Shown: one piece after another, positions 36,538 to 49,340 of the stretch | Layout: each line of letters starts with the position of its first letter | How positions within the stretch are numbered: position 1 is the first letter of the stretch | Assembly (NCBI GenBank): GCA_038373865.1 | Contig: JAXGGA010000020.1 | Span: 186,001 to 250,000, forward strand | Reading direction: 5' to 3' | Source of the DNA: Uloborus plumipes | Taxonomy: Eukaryota; Arthropoda; Arachnida; Araneae; Uloboridae | DNA length: 64,000 nt | Translations under genes and position numbers: made by a program | The notes under the pieces: model-generated | Told to the model about the DNA's origin: nothing | The model's input: the letters and a program-made list of their open reading frames with translations, nothing else | Databases searched by the model: none

Positions 36538-39500
36538 CTAAAATGAGAAAAACAATATTATAATTCAAGCTTAGCTCTATTTATTTCAATAAAGAAGTAT
36601 AAAGTGGTAGGTTTAAAAATATATGTTTGTCATTTTGTGGGCAAGCACACATAACAGAAGTTATAAAAATGTTAGAAATATTAGTTTAAATCAGTCATCA
36701 TTTTATTTGTAAAAGACATGTTTCATAATAAAATCATAACTTTTCTCTTCAAGAAAATGCACTGTACTCCAAATGTTACTAAAAACAAGTTATTTCCTGC
36801 GGTAGTATTATGTTACAAAATATTCGAACATAATATGATGAACAGCTGTGTGCAGATCGAGTTCCAAAACTTTCTGCAGACACTGAGACAGAATTATGTC
36901 AAGACTACGTATTTTCTGTACTTGTTTCTACATACCTAAAATTTTCACAAGACCTACTTCATTCCAAAGTATTTTTGAAATTTGATTTTTAAATAATTAT
37001 ACGCCACTTTTTTGAATTAGTTTTAATTTTTTCTACCATGCTTTGTCTTTTTAACATTTGTAAGTTATAATCATACTTTTTTTGACCATTATGAAAAGTG
37101 GTTTTAAAACTATAAAAAAAACCTTTTTACATAATACCGTTACTATGTAGAAGAGCACTTATTCTCACAGACGTTTTCTTCCAATTCAAAAATGTATATA
37201 AATTTCTGTTAGCTATCATATATAACTATTCAAAAATGTCAGTCGATTTAGTTGTCATTTTCATTGAACCCTATTTTTCCATCTATTTAACCTAAGCACA
37301 TCAAACACAGAGTACACAAAACGATGGTCTCATCCTTGGCCTTTTTCCAGACATGAATGGTCATGACATTTTCTGTCATTTATCTTTGCGTCATAAACAG
37401 TAGCTACTAAACGCATGACACAAAAGGAAAAAACGGCAGCAGAGTGATTGATACGTCAGCGCCACTACAGCTTTTATCCTTATTCTAACCTCAATGGTGC
37501 CTTTTAATCTCTTTACTGAAGATTTAACTCGGGGTTTGACTGAATATTGTCGACATAAATGTCAAACAAATAGAGAGGTGAAGTGAAAATAATTTAGTTT
37601 TCAGATAAGCTAATGAAGCACTAACAAAAAGTGACAATTACTTTCAAAAATAAAAAGACGTAGCTTTATTAATATTTCATTTTAAAACTGCAAATAATTT
37701 TCCTTGGAGTAAGGAAAAAAGGAAAAAAAAAGACTACAATTCGATAATTAATGAATAAAACAATATTCTCCACATTTGTAACGTTAACTTTTCTCCCACC
37801 CCCCTTAAAAATAAATAAAAAAATAAAATGAAATTAAAAAACATTAAAAAATAAGTTAAAAAAAACTTGCCACACAGAAATATTAAAAAATAATACTATT
37901 TTCTTCGTGATTTTATTTTCATTACGCGGGTTTTACTCGCATACTTCTTTCAATTTGTTCGTTTTTCGGATTTTATTACCCAGGTAATATTGCTCTCATG
38001 CCTACTGGTTATTTGTATGTTGCTTGTGACAGTTGCTTATCTTTCAAAAACATTGTTTGAGTGATTTCCATTTTATTTGTCCAAATTCCCTCCACTGCCA
38101 TGGTTAAAAATAAAACAATGAGTAGTATTTAAAAACAAAATAAAACAAACTTTTGTGTGCTTGATTACAATTGGTTTTTTAACTAGAATCACGTCGAGAA
38201 ATAAGGGACAGCTTTATTTCTGAAATCAGCATCTCAATTTATTTGATTGCATTTTGAGCTATAGACAGATGTCTTTAACATCGTAAATAATAGTAGATAT
38301 GCTTTGTAAGCAGGAGAACTCAAGATATAGTGAGGCACAGTCGGATTAAACTGCACTTTTGATCATATACAATTAGTCAATAAACCAATTACATTTTGTC
38401 TTAAATAATTAAAAGTAAAATTTTGCTAACACCCAGTGGTGACTGAACAAACCAAGTTGTGTTCTCCTTCTTGTGACTCCTTCTTGTGTCACACCCTTTT
38501 AAAAACTGTTTTGAAAGGAGGGGAAAACATTGCTCAATTAATAAGAGGGGCTGTGGTTTTTCAAGGTTCGAATCACTCTGCAAACAGATGTGTTGATTAG
38601 TGCCTCAAGTATACCCGTCTATCACGTCAGGCTTCAGTTGTTAGATATAAAAGCACATTAAACACGTAAACATAACTGCAAACAAATATAATCTGACACA
38701 AATGATTAATTTCACGATTTTTAATCTCAATCAATTCCTGCGTGCTGAGAGGTGAAATTCATCAGAAATTCATTGCCAAACGAGTTCGTGAGTACGTTCA
38801 CTAGTAACAGCAACATATTGAAATGGTGCTGAAACTTTGACAAATGTGCATATGTTCATAATGCATGCTTTCTAAAAATTACAAACGAGTCTTGAATCCA
38901 GTAGATTTTCGTCTTTTTGGTAACAGAAAATCTGGCTGGGCGAACAAAAATTTGACTCAGACCATTGTAGAGAATTAGGTGCAAGATCGGCTGCAGCCTT
39001 CTACTACTAAGATTAAGAAATTCAATTGTCACGCTATGGCGAGTGTCTAAATTATGTTTCAAATTATGCGAGTGAGTGATTATGTAGAGAAGTAACTGGA
39101 TGATGCTTCTAAATATTAAAAATCAAATTTTTCATTTCGCGTCCGGTCAGTTACAAAAAATAAAGCCATCGTATGTGTATTTTATTTTAACTCATAAATT
39201 AAGTATGCCTTTCATCTTCCATTTAACAATGCTATACGGCCTTTAAAACAATCGTAAAATATGTTTTTTTTAAATAAAACTATTCCCATTGCAGTAATTC
39301 TCGCTGAAAACGTAAAGTGCCAAACCAGAAATATCTTGTACGTTTTTCAATTGAAGTGAAATCATAATTGCATAAAAGATCATATTTCTCATGTAAAAAA
39401 TACAGACAAAATCACTACTTCTTTAGAAATAAACAAATTCTTAGCTAGTTAGAGATTCTAAACAAAGCTAAGAATGAGTTGATATACAATTACCTGAACA

Positions 39501-40364
39501 TTTTATTTTGAAATAATAAGTATCGTAGAAGTTTTATATGGCAAATTGCATTGAATTCTCTCAAAATCAGTTGATGTTTTCGTAAATACATCCTCATTTC
39601 TTGCCACTTTTTGCGCTTCTAATAGGTCTTGATCGTGTCCTTCCAAAAGCTAAACAATTGTTGAACAATTTTTGCCCAACTCTGAAGTTATATTTTTAAA
39701 CATCAGAGGTTATAAATACCCGTCTTATTAGTTAAATATTTATGTACAGGTGTATCTACGAATGAAGCGAGGAGTAGTTATCTGTTCTGATTTTCAAAAA
39801 AAAAAAAAAAAAACTGAGCTGGATCTCAGATGTAAGTAAAACGCATTTTTAAATATTAAGAATCAGTATGGTTCAGATGTAGAGACATTTGCTACTGACT
39901 TAAAACTGCTACTGAATCAATAGAATACCGCTCTAAAATGTAGAGATTTTTTTCCTCATTAAGACGAAATGTTAAGAGAAATAAATGCATTGTAAAAATA
40001 TTAAGTTAGCTGCTTCTTCTCAAAACCTTAAATAAGGTCTCGACAAGTTATTTATCGTGGAATTCAATGTCATGAATTATGTATTGAAATGTACCCTACT
40101 TATTGACTATAAACGGCCTGTAACTTTCCCAAATAGAGCTTGTTTTTACTCCGAAAAACCTTGATCGAACTTGTTGATATAAAGCTTTCCCAAATGCACT
40201 TTAAGTAAAAAAAAACTAGAGCAGTAAAGAAGTATTTGCTAACAAGTGCTTCAAAAGCATTACACAAATAACATAATTGACACGAGCGGATAAAAAGTAC
40301 AAAAACTCTGTTATCCAATTCCTCATGCATCAACTGTAAATGAATTTCTGAAATAACAGCTTAC
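36538..40364 (-). other. 3.8-kb intron of the Ig gene
   Basis: Defined by donor GTAAGC at 40364 and acceptor TTTTAG ending at 36538, minus strand. It contains a SINE-like segment near 38.5 kb. A compositionally distinct stretch at 37310-37520 includes TGATTGATACGTCA and could be a regulatory element (inference). No alternative exon was recognised. Confidence 0.75.
38485..38675 (+). repeat. probable decayed tRNA-derived SINE
   Basis: A B-box-like GGTTCGAATCAC at about 38563-38574 is followed by TCTGCAAACAG, then CCTCAAGTATACCC and a tail AAAGCACATTAAACACGT. An AGAGGGGCTGTGG segment precedes it. No good A box was found, so the head is degraded or the match is chance. Different family from the SINE at 4.1 kb. 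Confidence 0.4.
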
Positions 40365-40736
40365 CAACAATAACGATTAACTGGAACTCTGTGTGTTCCA
40401 CTGGCGGCTGATTTGTCTGTACCAAGCAACGGTACTTCCCCTCCATCTCCATATGGGCACTTCTAATGATGATAACACTGGGGTCCGTGTTGGAAATATC
40501 AGTTCGTCCGAAGAATATCTCTTTGGCAACGGGTCTTCGTCCTGGTCTCCAGACATAGACCTCTGTCCTCTCATCCGAACCTCTTCTAGTCCATTCCCAA
40601 CGGACAGAGGACAGAGTTTCATCAGGTGATGTCTGGTAATTGCAGTGGAGGAAAGCCGCTTCGCCTTGCAGGACGTAATCGGTGCGATTTGATTCAGTCA
40701 GTAATGTTATGTTGGATACCACCACACCGGCTGTGC
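40365..40736 (-). CDS. Ig-superfamily gene, internal exon 1 (V-like Ig domain)
   Basis: The 372-bp exon (124 codons, phase 1 at both ends) has acceptor TTTCAAACAG at 40746-40737 and donor G|GTAAGC at 40365/40364. It encodes a classic Ig V-like fold: the first Cys in AAFLHCNYQ, the core Trp in SVRWEWTRR, and MEGKYRCLVQ carrying the second Cys, followed by the G strand TEFQLIVIV. There are two sequons near the start (NIT, NRT). Single Ig domains on phase 1-1 exons are typical of cell-surface and secreted Ig proteins. The order of domains and the EVYVWRPGRRPV segment resemble the arthropod Beaten path group, which binds Side proteins at neuronal contacts, but that link is only a resemblance. The upstream exon with the signal peptide was not found between here and the window end. 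Confidence 0.85.
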
Positions 40737-41522
<786 letters not shown>

Positions 41523-42660
41523 ATATGATAGGATGGGTATTATATGGAATAGGACAATATAGAATACCTCGGTTATGGCGACATTTAGAGCCGATATCAT
41601 GGGTAAGATTATGATAGCCTAATCGAAAAAGGTTTCCATGATTAAGTGCAGTTAGAGTTTACCACTTGCTATTGCTGTACTTCTTGCTGTAGAATAAAGT
41701 GGTGTTTTAAGATTTACAAGAATTACTACAATCAAGTATTCAAACCTTTTAATCCACTAAAAAACACCCAATTTCAACTTTGATACTAATCATAATATAA
41801 CGGAAACAATTTTAGTTTGTAATACTGTGGTCGTTTAGTAGCAAACAATGTTTTGTCCATAAGTTAAAAGGTTAATTTCCTCTAGATGCTGTGTCGCATA
41901 TTATGTCACAAATACCTATTATAATTTGAGCTGAAGTTTCTAAATAACGACAGCAGTCGCAACTATCTTGAATAAAAAATAACCTCTAATTACTCCCATT
42001 AGTAAAAAACAAAACTTTCTTGATTAAACTTAGCGCTATACCCAGTTCGATAGTTACGATAATAAAGTACTACAATATTAGAATATTCAAACTGTAGTGA
42101 GCTAGGAAGAAATAAAATATAAACCAAAATGAAGTGAACCTTATGCCGAAGAAAATGTTTTCGTTATTGAAGAATTTGGAGCAATGAAAATATTAAATTA
42201 AAAAAAGAAGTATGGAACTATAAAGTGCCATTGAATTTTGATAAGTTTAACATTTGTTGCACAAAACACCCTTCTAAACCTCCGAATATGTAAAATACTT
42301 GCTTCGTTACAAGTACTATATTGACTTAATATTCTTCATTAAGTGAGAAGTATTTAATGAAGAATATTGACTCTACTTATATATAAGGCAAATAAATTGT
42401 TAACATCTCCATAAACGTTAGTTAAATTTTATATTTTAGCTTAATTTTATGAACCTATCTTATGTATTTTAGTAACGTTCTGTTAGTAAATGATTTATGT
42501 TCTGTGAGTAGAGAGTTGTGCTCTTTACATCAAGACGTAATAAAGACAATATAGCGACACAGTAGCTAAAGGGAAACAAATGAAACTTATAAAAGAAGAC
42601 TTTCTTTAAAGCATTATTATACAATTGTTTCTTACTTTAGTTGTATATTTATACAGATAT
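41523..42660. other. A/T-rich non-coding DNA with a small hairpin
   Basis: No gene seen. A perfect 15-bp stem (AATATTCTTCATTAA) with an 11-base loop lies at 42328-42368. Confidence 0.5.
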
Positions 42661-42779
<119 letters not shown>

Positions 42780-43558
42780 AGAAAACCGATAAATGGCACT
42801 GCGTCTGCAGTGATAAAAAACCATAACACCTTTTTCAGATTTACAGATCTTTACAAAGTCTTCCATCAGAGTAAAGTGCTTAAGAAAGACAAAAAGCATT
42901 CACTTTCGCACAGATGACTTCGAAGTCATTTGCATCTTTTACTCGTTAAGAATGCCGAAGAAGTAAAATAAAATAAAATCACAAATCCTGTAAAGCTTAG
43001 GCTTCCTGAGGTTTGGTGAAAATATTTGGGTCATGCATACATATCTGTGTAGTATTTTAAAAATGTATTCAAGTTCTCAACCTTTTTATGAAAGGCAAAA
43101 TTTTATAGCCATTAGACATTTTTTATAAATTTGTTTAAAATGTAACGAACTTGGATGTGAAAAAGTTTTTCAGTTTGATTTGTGGCGTTATGATGCGTTT
43201 CAGATGGATTTTCAGAAGTAGAAAAAATTCTTTAAAAAAAATCAGAATTCTTGTCAGTCTTTCATTTTAAGACCAATGCTCGTTGTAATTTGGAAGGAAA
43301 TTTTTCGCAACATCTTGTTCAAAAAGTATCACTTTGTAATTGGTGTCAAATATATTTCTTCATAATCGTTTGATATTGAAAAAATAAGAAAACGTTGAAT
43401 GTGTGTTTAAATTTAGTATGTATGCAAAGTTTTTTCAAGCATTGTCATGCTGTGTGCGCAGCTAAATTTCGTTATAATTTACTTCTTTGACAGAACAACT
43501 TCTTTTGGAACTGACAGTTCATTTTAGACACCTGATTCTTTACTATTCTTATTCAAGA
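42780..43558. other. A/T-rich non-coding DNA
   Basis: No gene or clear repeat seen. Confidence 0.5.
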
Positions 43559-43616
43559 ACTAGCTGCGTGGCCCGGCGTTGCACGGGCTGTAATGTAGTG
43601 AAGGCAGTTTGAGAAA

Positions 43617-43806
43617 ACTACTCACCGCCAAGGCGGCTCGCCTTTAAAGTAATGAGGAAAGTTTAAACAGTCTACTCGCCGTCAAGGCGGCTCGCCTTTA
43701 CAGTCGCGAGAAAAGTTTCAATAAACTACTCGCCGCCAAGGCGGCTCACCTTTAAAGTACCAAGGAAAAATTTACACAAACTACTCCCCGCTAAAGCGGC
43801 TCGCTA
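43617..43806 (+). repeat. 55-bp tandem repeat, about 3.5 units
   Basis: CTACTC starts at about 43617, 43672, 43726 and 43781. Each unit carries GCCGCCAAGGCGGC or a variant, able to form a hairpin. Unusually GC-rich for this window. Confidence 0.85.
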
Positions 43807-44149
43807 AAATGCTTTCCTGCAACAAAGAAACAATCGAATTATTTGCACATGCTTCCCCAAAAATAAAGACGGTGTCAAGTAGCGCATACTTAGCACTCTC
43901 CCTAAATAACAAATAAAATTCCTTTCCAAAAACAATTATTTCCAAACCGTTTTCTTCCTGTAAAATTAATTGCAAAATTCTAAACGAAAAAGTTCTTTTA
44001 ATATTTGGATCGCAGCCAAAAAAGTCCCTTCTAAAAACAGCAATTGCAATTTTATTTAAAAACACATTTTCAAAATGGTACCAGAGTAAAAATATGTCAT
44101 TAATAATTAGAATAAAAACAATTGTTAGAACTTTGTTATAACACGTATT

Positions 44150-44650
44150 CAAAATGACAATGGGAAAAAATAATACTCTTTCATTTTAAAAAGTTCAATT
44201 TAATTAACTTTTTAATTTGAAATCGCAACGGAAATAAATAAATATCTTGGAATTTAAAATAGTTCAATAATTTAATTAACGTTTCAATTCAAAATGGCAA
44301 CGGTAAGACATTAATGTCTTGGAATTCTAAATAGTTCAATAATTTAATTAACGTTTTTATTCAAAATGGCAACGGTAAGAAATAAAAGTCTTGGCATTTT
44401 AAATAGTGCAATAATTTAATCAACGCTTTAATTTAAAATGGCAATGGAAAGAAATAAATGTCTTGGAATTTTAAATAGTGCAATAATTTAATTAACGCTT
44501 TAATTTAAAATGGCAATGGAAAGAAATAAATGTCTTGGAATTTTAAATAGTGCAATATTTTAATTAACGCTTTAATTTAAAATGGCAACGGAGAGAAATA
44601 AATATCTTGGAATTTAAAATGTGCAAAGAATTCAATTAACGTTTTAATTA
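44150..44650 (+). repeat. 72-bp tandem repeat, about 7 units
   Basis: Units run AATGGCAACGGAAAGAAATA, TCTTGGAATTTTAAATAG, AATTTAATTAACG. Central units are nearly identical; outer ones are degenerate. Confidence 0.9.
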
Positions 44651-44939
44651 ATATCACAGCTAATTAACGTCGTACAAATACGCGGTTGGTCTTATTGTCT
44701 TCCTTAGAAAATTTCGAATCGAATGGTATTATGTTTGATTCTTTACGCTCAGCGGTTTTTGAGGAGTTCAAGCTTCAGACGGACAGACAGACAGAGACAG
44801 ACAGACATACAGACAGACCGACAGACGCGGACAGAGTTTAATAGTAGTAATTAAGCACCAATCGCATAATACTGCTTCTCACTGGGTAATGCTTTACTAA
44901 GCTCTATTAGAATCGTTGCACATATTTTTGTAGTATATA

Positions 44940-46367
44940 CACTGGCCGAAAAAAAATCCCAACACCAAGAAAAAATTGCCGTAGAGTAATGAAAATTGGG
45001 TAATGCAATTGTCTAGTTAACATGTTTAATTGATTAAATGCACAAGATCACTGGCTAATTTAAGCTCAAGAAAATGCTGTGCAAATGTGAAATTATGTTA
45101 ATTTAATAGAGGGTGTAACCTCCAGAATTTTGAAGGCAAGCCTGCAAGCGTGCATGCATTATGTCATACAGGTGCCGAATGTCACTTTGTGGTATGGAGT
45201 TCCATGCTTGTTGCACTTGCTGTGTCAATACTAGGACCGTCATTGCTGACTGTGGATGATTCTCGAGGTGACATCCCATGATATCCCATACGTTATCAAT
45301 TGGAGACAGACCTGGTGATTTTGCAGGTCATGGTAACATGTCAGCACTCTGTAGAGCACATTGCGTTACAGCAGCGATGTGAGGGCGAGCGTTATCCGGT
45401 TGGAAAACGCCCCATTGAATGCTACTCATGAAGGGCTGTACTACTGGTTAAATTAACAGACTGACGGCAAATTTTCAGTCAGTGAGTTTGGGATAACCAC
45501 AAGAATGCCCCTGCTGTCGTAGGAAATGGCTCCAGTGACCATAACTCCAGGTGTGAGTCCCGTGTGTCTAGGCCGTAGACCGCTTGGATGCAGGCGGTCC
45601 CCTATCCTCCTTCTGACCAATATACAGCCACCACTGGCACTAATTCAGAATCTGTTTTCATCAAAAATTACAACAGATCACCACTCCGACCTCCAGTGAG
45701 CTCGGTCGTGGCACCACTGCCGTCGGAAAAGGCAATGGTTTGCAGTCAATGGAATACCGGCTACAGGCGGCCTGGCTCGGAGCTGTCCTTGAAGTAAACA
45801 GTTTCTTACCGTTCCTTGGGTCACGACGGTACCAACTGCAGCTCGAATGTCAGCCGCAAATGCAGTACGATGCGCCACAGCCGTACGCAAGATTCGGCAA
45901 TCTTCCTTCTCAGTCGTGCCACGTGGCAGCTCGGAACTCGATCTTCTTGAGGTAGTACCATCCCTTGCCCATAGCTTCCAATAATCATGCATGGTGGAAA
46001 CACTCCCACCCAAGTCTTTCTGCAAGATCGCGAAATGAAAATCCACCTTCTCGTAGCCAATTTGTACGACCTCGTTTAAACTCGGTGTGCTGTTGATAAT
46101 GGCTTCTTCGTCTTCTTAAAAGGTATTCCTGGCTAACATGAACGCAATTCGTCCAATTTCAAGGAAAAATAATACACACGAGCTTCACAACACGCTTTTA
46201 AAACAAGCCTTATTTGCATGTTCTGAGTGACGCCAGCTGCGCCACACTTATGCGCGGAACACGAAATTTCAATCGATGTCATCTTTCAGTTGTATAAACA
46301 CGCCTACCAAATTTCGTTTATCTAACACAAGTCTTTCTTGGTGTTGGGATTTTTTTTTCCGCCAGTG
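44940..46367 (-). mobile_element. Tc1-like transposon, 1428 bp
   Basis: The TIRs are CACTGGC(C)G followed by a poly-A/T stretch and TCCCAACACCAAGA on the left, with the complement on the right; TA is duplicated at both borders. The length is normal for a complete Tc1-type element. It carries one transposase pseudogene on the minus strand. Confidence 0.9.
45100..46137 (-). pseudogene. Tc1-like transposase, multiply disrupted
   Basis: Reading the minus strand from about 46137 down to 45100 across several frames gives recognisable Tc1 transposase blocks in order. They are: an N-terminal HTH region (HTEFKRGR, LREGGFSFRDLAERLG); the GTTSRR and PRGTTEKEDCRIL linker; a second HTH with VAHRTAFAADIRAAVGTVVT and LLQGQLRARPPVAGIPL; GVFQPDNARPH with the second catalytic Asp; and LSPIDNVWDIMG, where the usual catalytic Glu (LSPIEHVWD) is Asp. 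The first Asp (usually in VVFSDES) is not readable at VVICCNF. It ends QACLQNSGG. Frameshifts and stops make it dead. Confidence 0.85.
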
Positions 46368-46369
46368 TA

Positions 46370-47404
46370 TGTGTAAACAAATATATTAGTTTTTAAAGTA
46401 TAGATTAACTTTTTCAATTTCATTTGCAAGTAGAAATTTAATAGACATTTAATTTTTGCTTCTCTAAAATGACTTGTTCTCCTGTTATATGCCTAGAGTT
46501 TTGCCTCCTACCTTACTAAGATTAATTACTCCTTGGGTAAATTTGGACATTACTAGTTTCTTCCTTCTGAAACTAAACTGAAGCGTTTATTTTTCTTTTT
46601 GGCTGTATGAAACGATTGTTGTATGTTTTTCCAAATTTAGTTGTTTATGCTTCTTGTAACGAAACCACATAATCCTTCATTTCTAGGAGTTAGCTTGTCA
46701 TCCTAGAAAGTAGACATCCTTAGCATATCCTTTGTTGCATTTACATGTAATAGTATCTTTGGGAGTTTTTCGATAAATAAACTTACTTTACTTAGTTTAT
46801 TATATTTTCCTTGAACTATTAGCCTGTCAACGGCACTTTAAAAACTAAGCTTTAATCTTTCCTTTACAAGAGAGCAAAGAAGCCGCAGGAAAATGTTATT
46901 GTCACTTCTTAGCACGAAAAAACTCTGCTGTTTTCTTCTTTTAAACTAAACTCCTTAGATTTTAGAAAAGAAAGGGAAATAATCCCAAATTCTATGAAAG
47001 AACGTTTCTTAGAGTTTTCATTACTTCCTAGGAAGTCCGATTTGGGGAAAAAAGCACAAACCTTTCACGAAAAAAAAGATACACGTTGTATTTTCTTCTT
47101 TTTAATTTTTGGAATTTTTATCTTTTCTTAGTAATTATGTTTTATATCATGTTCTTTTAAGGGCCAAACTATTTTTATTGATACATTTATTATTAACCCC
47201 AATAGAGTGTCCTTAATTCTTCTACCCTTTTTATTTTATTATATTTTATCAGTTTTCAATTTTGTTGGTTGAATAACAAGCATAGCGCATGCGCTACTCT
47301 TTAGTCAGTGGTATAGCAAGACGTTCCTCAAAGGGAAGAGTTCCTTTTTTTCAAAAAATAGCCAACTAATACTTGGAAATGCAAATAGCAGAAATGATAA
47401 TTTG
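46370..47404. other. A/T-rich non-coding DNA
   Basis: No gene or repeat recognised. Confidence 0.5.
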
Positions 47405-48118
47405 ATTATAATTTTACGTGGACAGCAATATAAAAGTAAAACTGATGAATGATGAACAATTAATAAATTGGACAGAAGAATATAACTTAGGTTTTTATTT
47501 TTGGAGTTTGATCATAAACTTCAAGAGTACAAACCCAGGAACCCCCAATTTTCCTGCGCCACCTTATTTTACTTACTGTGTGGTGAGTAATATCGCAGAA
47601 AGAGTAACGAATTTTACCAAAACATTCGTCAGGCTATTTCTTATTATAATTTTACGTGGACAGCAATATAAAAGTAAAACTGATGAATGATGAACAATTA
47701 ATAAATTGGACAGAAGAATATAACTTAGGTTTTTATTTTTGGAGTTTGATCATAAACTTCAAGAGTACAAACCCAGGAACCCCCAATTTTCCTGCGCCAC
47801 CTTATTTTACTTACTGTGTGGTGAGTAATATCGCAGAAAGAGTAACGAATTTTACCAAAACATTCGTCAGGCTATTTCTTATTATAATTTTACGTGGACA
47901 GCAATATAAAAGTAAAACTGATGAATGATGAACAATTAATAAATTGGACAGAAGAATATAACTTAGGTTTTTATTTTTGGAGTTTGATCATAAACTTCAA
48001 GAGTACAAACCCAGGAACCCCCAATTTTCCAGCGCCACCTTATTTTACTTACTGTGTGGTGAGTAATATCGCAGAAAGAGTAACGAATTTTACCAAAACA
48101 TTCGTCGGGCTATTTCTT
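47405..48118 (+). repeat. 238-bp tandem triplication, 3.0 units
   Basis: Units start at 47405, 47643 and 47881 (ATTATAATTTTACGTGGACA). Units 1 and 2 are identical as far as I read; unit 3 has CCAGCGCC for CCTGCGCC and GTCGGG for GTCAGG. Each unit has a 90-codon open frame, but 238 is not a multiple of 3, so the frame shifts between units and no continuous protein results. A donor-like GTGAGTA follows CCACCTTATTTTACTTACTG in each unit; whether the unit holds an exon is unknown. Confidence 0.95.
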
Positions 48119-49340
48119 ATTTTTCCCTAGAAATTAAGAAACCTCAAGAGTGAATAAACTGATTAAGGGACAACGAGTTCATAGTTAAAACCCATTAAGC
48201 ACCAAGTCTTCTATTTTTGGAGCTACGCTCTAGTTTTGTACTAAATACTCATCTCTAATTTACTGCTTAAACAAAGAGTTATGTAGATAAAAATTCTTAA
48301 TATAAATTTAGAGCGTATAAAGATTTAAACAATCAAATGGATGAATTAATGAAAATATCTTTGCACTTATTATATGAAACGATTTTATAATCTAACGCTT
48401 AGGCAGTTCTAACTGTAAAAGAAAATCTAACAATGACTACTTCAATTTGGCGAGAGAAAAAATACTGAGCTATTAACTAATTTTTCGAAGTCTTAGTGAC
48501 AATGCTAATCAGAAAAAAATGTTTGTATAACTTTTATTCAATTGAAATCTAAAATTTTCAATGCTTAAAAAATATCCAGAACTATCATTCCATTCAAAAA
48601 TTAAAACTAAAAATTTTACGGACTTGTCTAATCTAATAAAATTGATATAATATGAAATCTAATAGCATTGTACTGTATTTTAAAAGTGTTACTAGTTAGA
48701 CATTTTGTATCGACTATCATAAGAAATATCATAATATTAATTTTAATTTCAAGTTTAACATTTGCTTTTTTGGCTGAGAAATTTTAAAGCTTTCACATTA
48801 TATAACTTGAATGTTTCCATTCAAACTTTGGATCTACTTAACTTCCCTTTCCTACGTAGAAAACTGATTTAATTTCATTCAATTTGGTCCAACTTTTTAT
48901 AGAATTTTAAAGTGTCAATATTATTTGTTATTTCAAATAGTTATTATAATATTATTACTTAAACAGGTGCTGAATTTTAAATTGTCTAAGGGTTTTTTTT
49001 TTTGCCACATAAGCAGTTTATATATCGTTAATATTATGCTGACGATAAAGTGAAACATTTTTTTTTACAAATACTTGTAGTAATTAAAAAAATAAATCAA
49101 TCAAAGGTTTTAATTTTTGATCTGCACGCTAACCAAATAAAACGTTGAGTATAAAACCATTAATCCTTATCTGACATCAACTTATAAAATCCGAAACACT
49201 TACGAAACGGCTAAGAAGTTCCAAACATTTAATCGCCTAAACCGCAGTTCATTATCACCGGAGATAGCAAAAACAGTGACAGAACAATCAATCCTTTCTT
49301 CAAGAATCCATCTTGTTTGATTTCATGCCGTACTTTAATA
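48119..49340. other. A/T-rich non-coding DNA
   Basis: No gene or clear repeat seen. Confidence 0.5.

Larger units (their letters stand above)
43559..44860 (+). repeat. composite interspersed repeat with GACAGACAG tail
   Basis: It opens with CTAGCTGCGTGGCCCGGCGT, whose GCCCGG...CGGGC can pair as a small hairpin. It then contains two tandem arrays (43617-43806 and 44150-44650) and ends with a run of GACAGACAGACAG-type repeats at 44778-44835. I recognise the CCCGGCGTTGCACGGG start and the GACAG end as common in invertebrate repeats, but not the class. The minus-strand open frame at 43781-44152 resembles nothing and is probably not coding. Confidence 0.6.

Noticed and set aside
40393..40629. Plus- and minus-strand frames overlapping the Ig exon
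   Set aside because: Shadows of the Ig V-domain exon; the exon frame has the Cys/Trp/Cys pattern and splice sites.
47405..48118. CRISPR-like or coding repeat array
   Set aside because: Repeats are 238 bp without spacers, and the period is not a multiple of three, so neither CRISPR nor a repeat protein fits.
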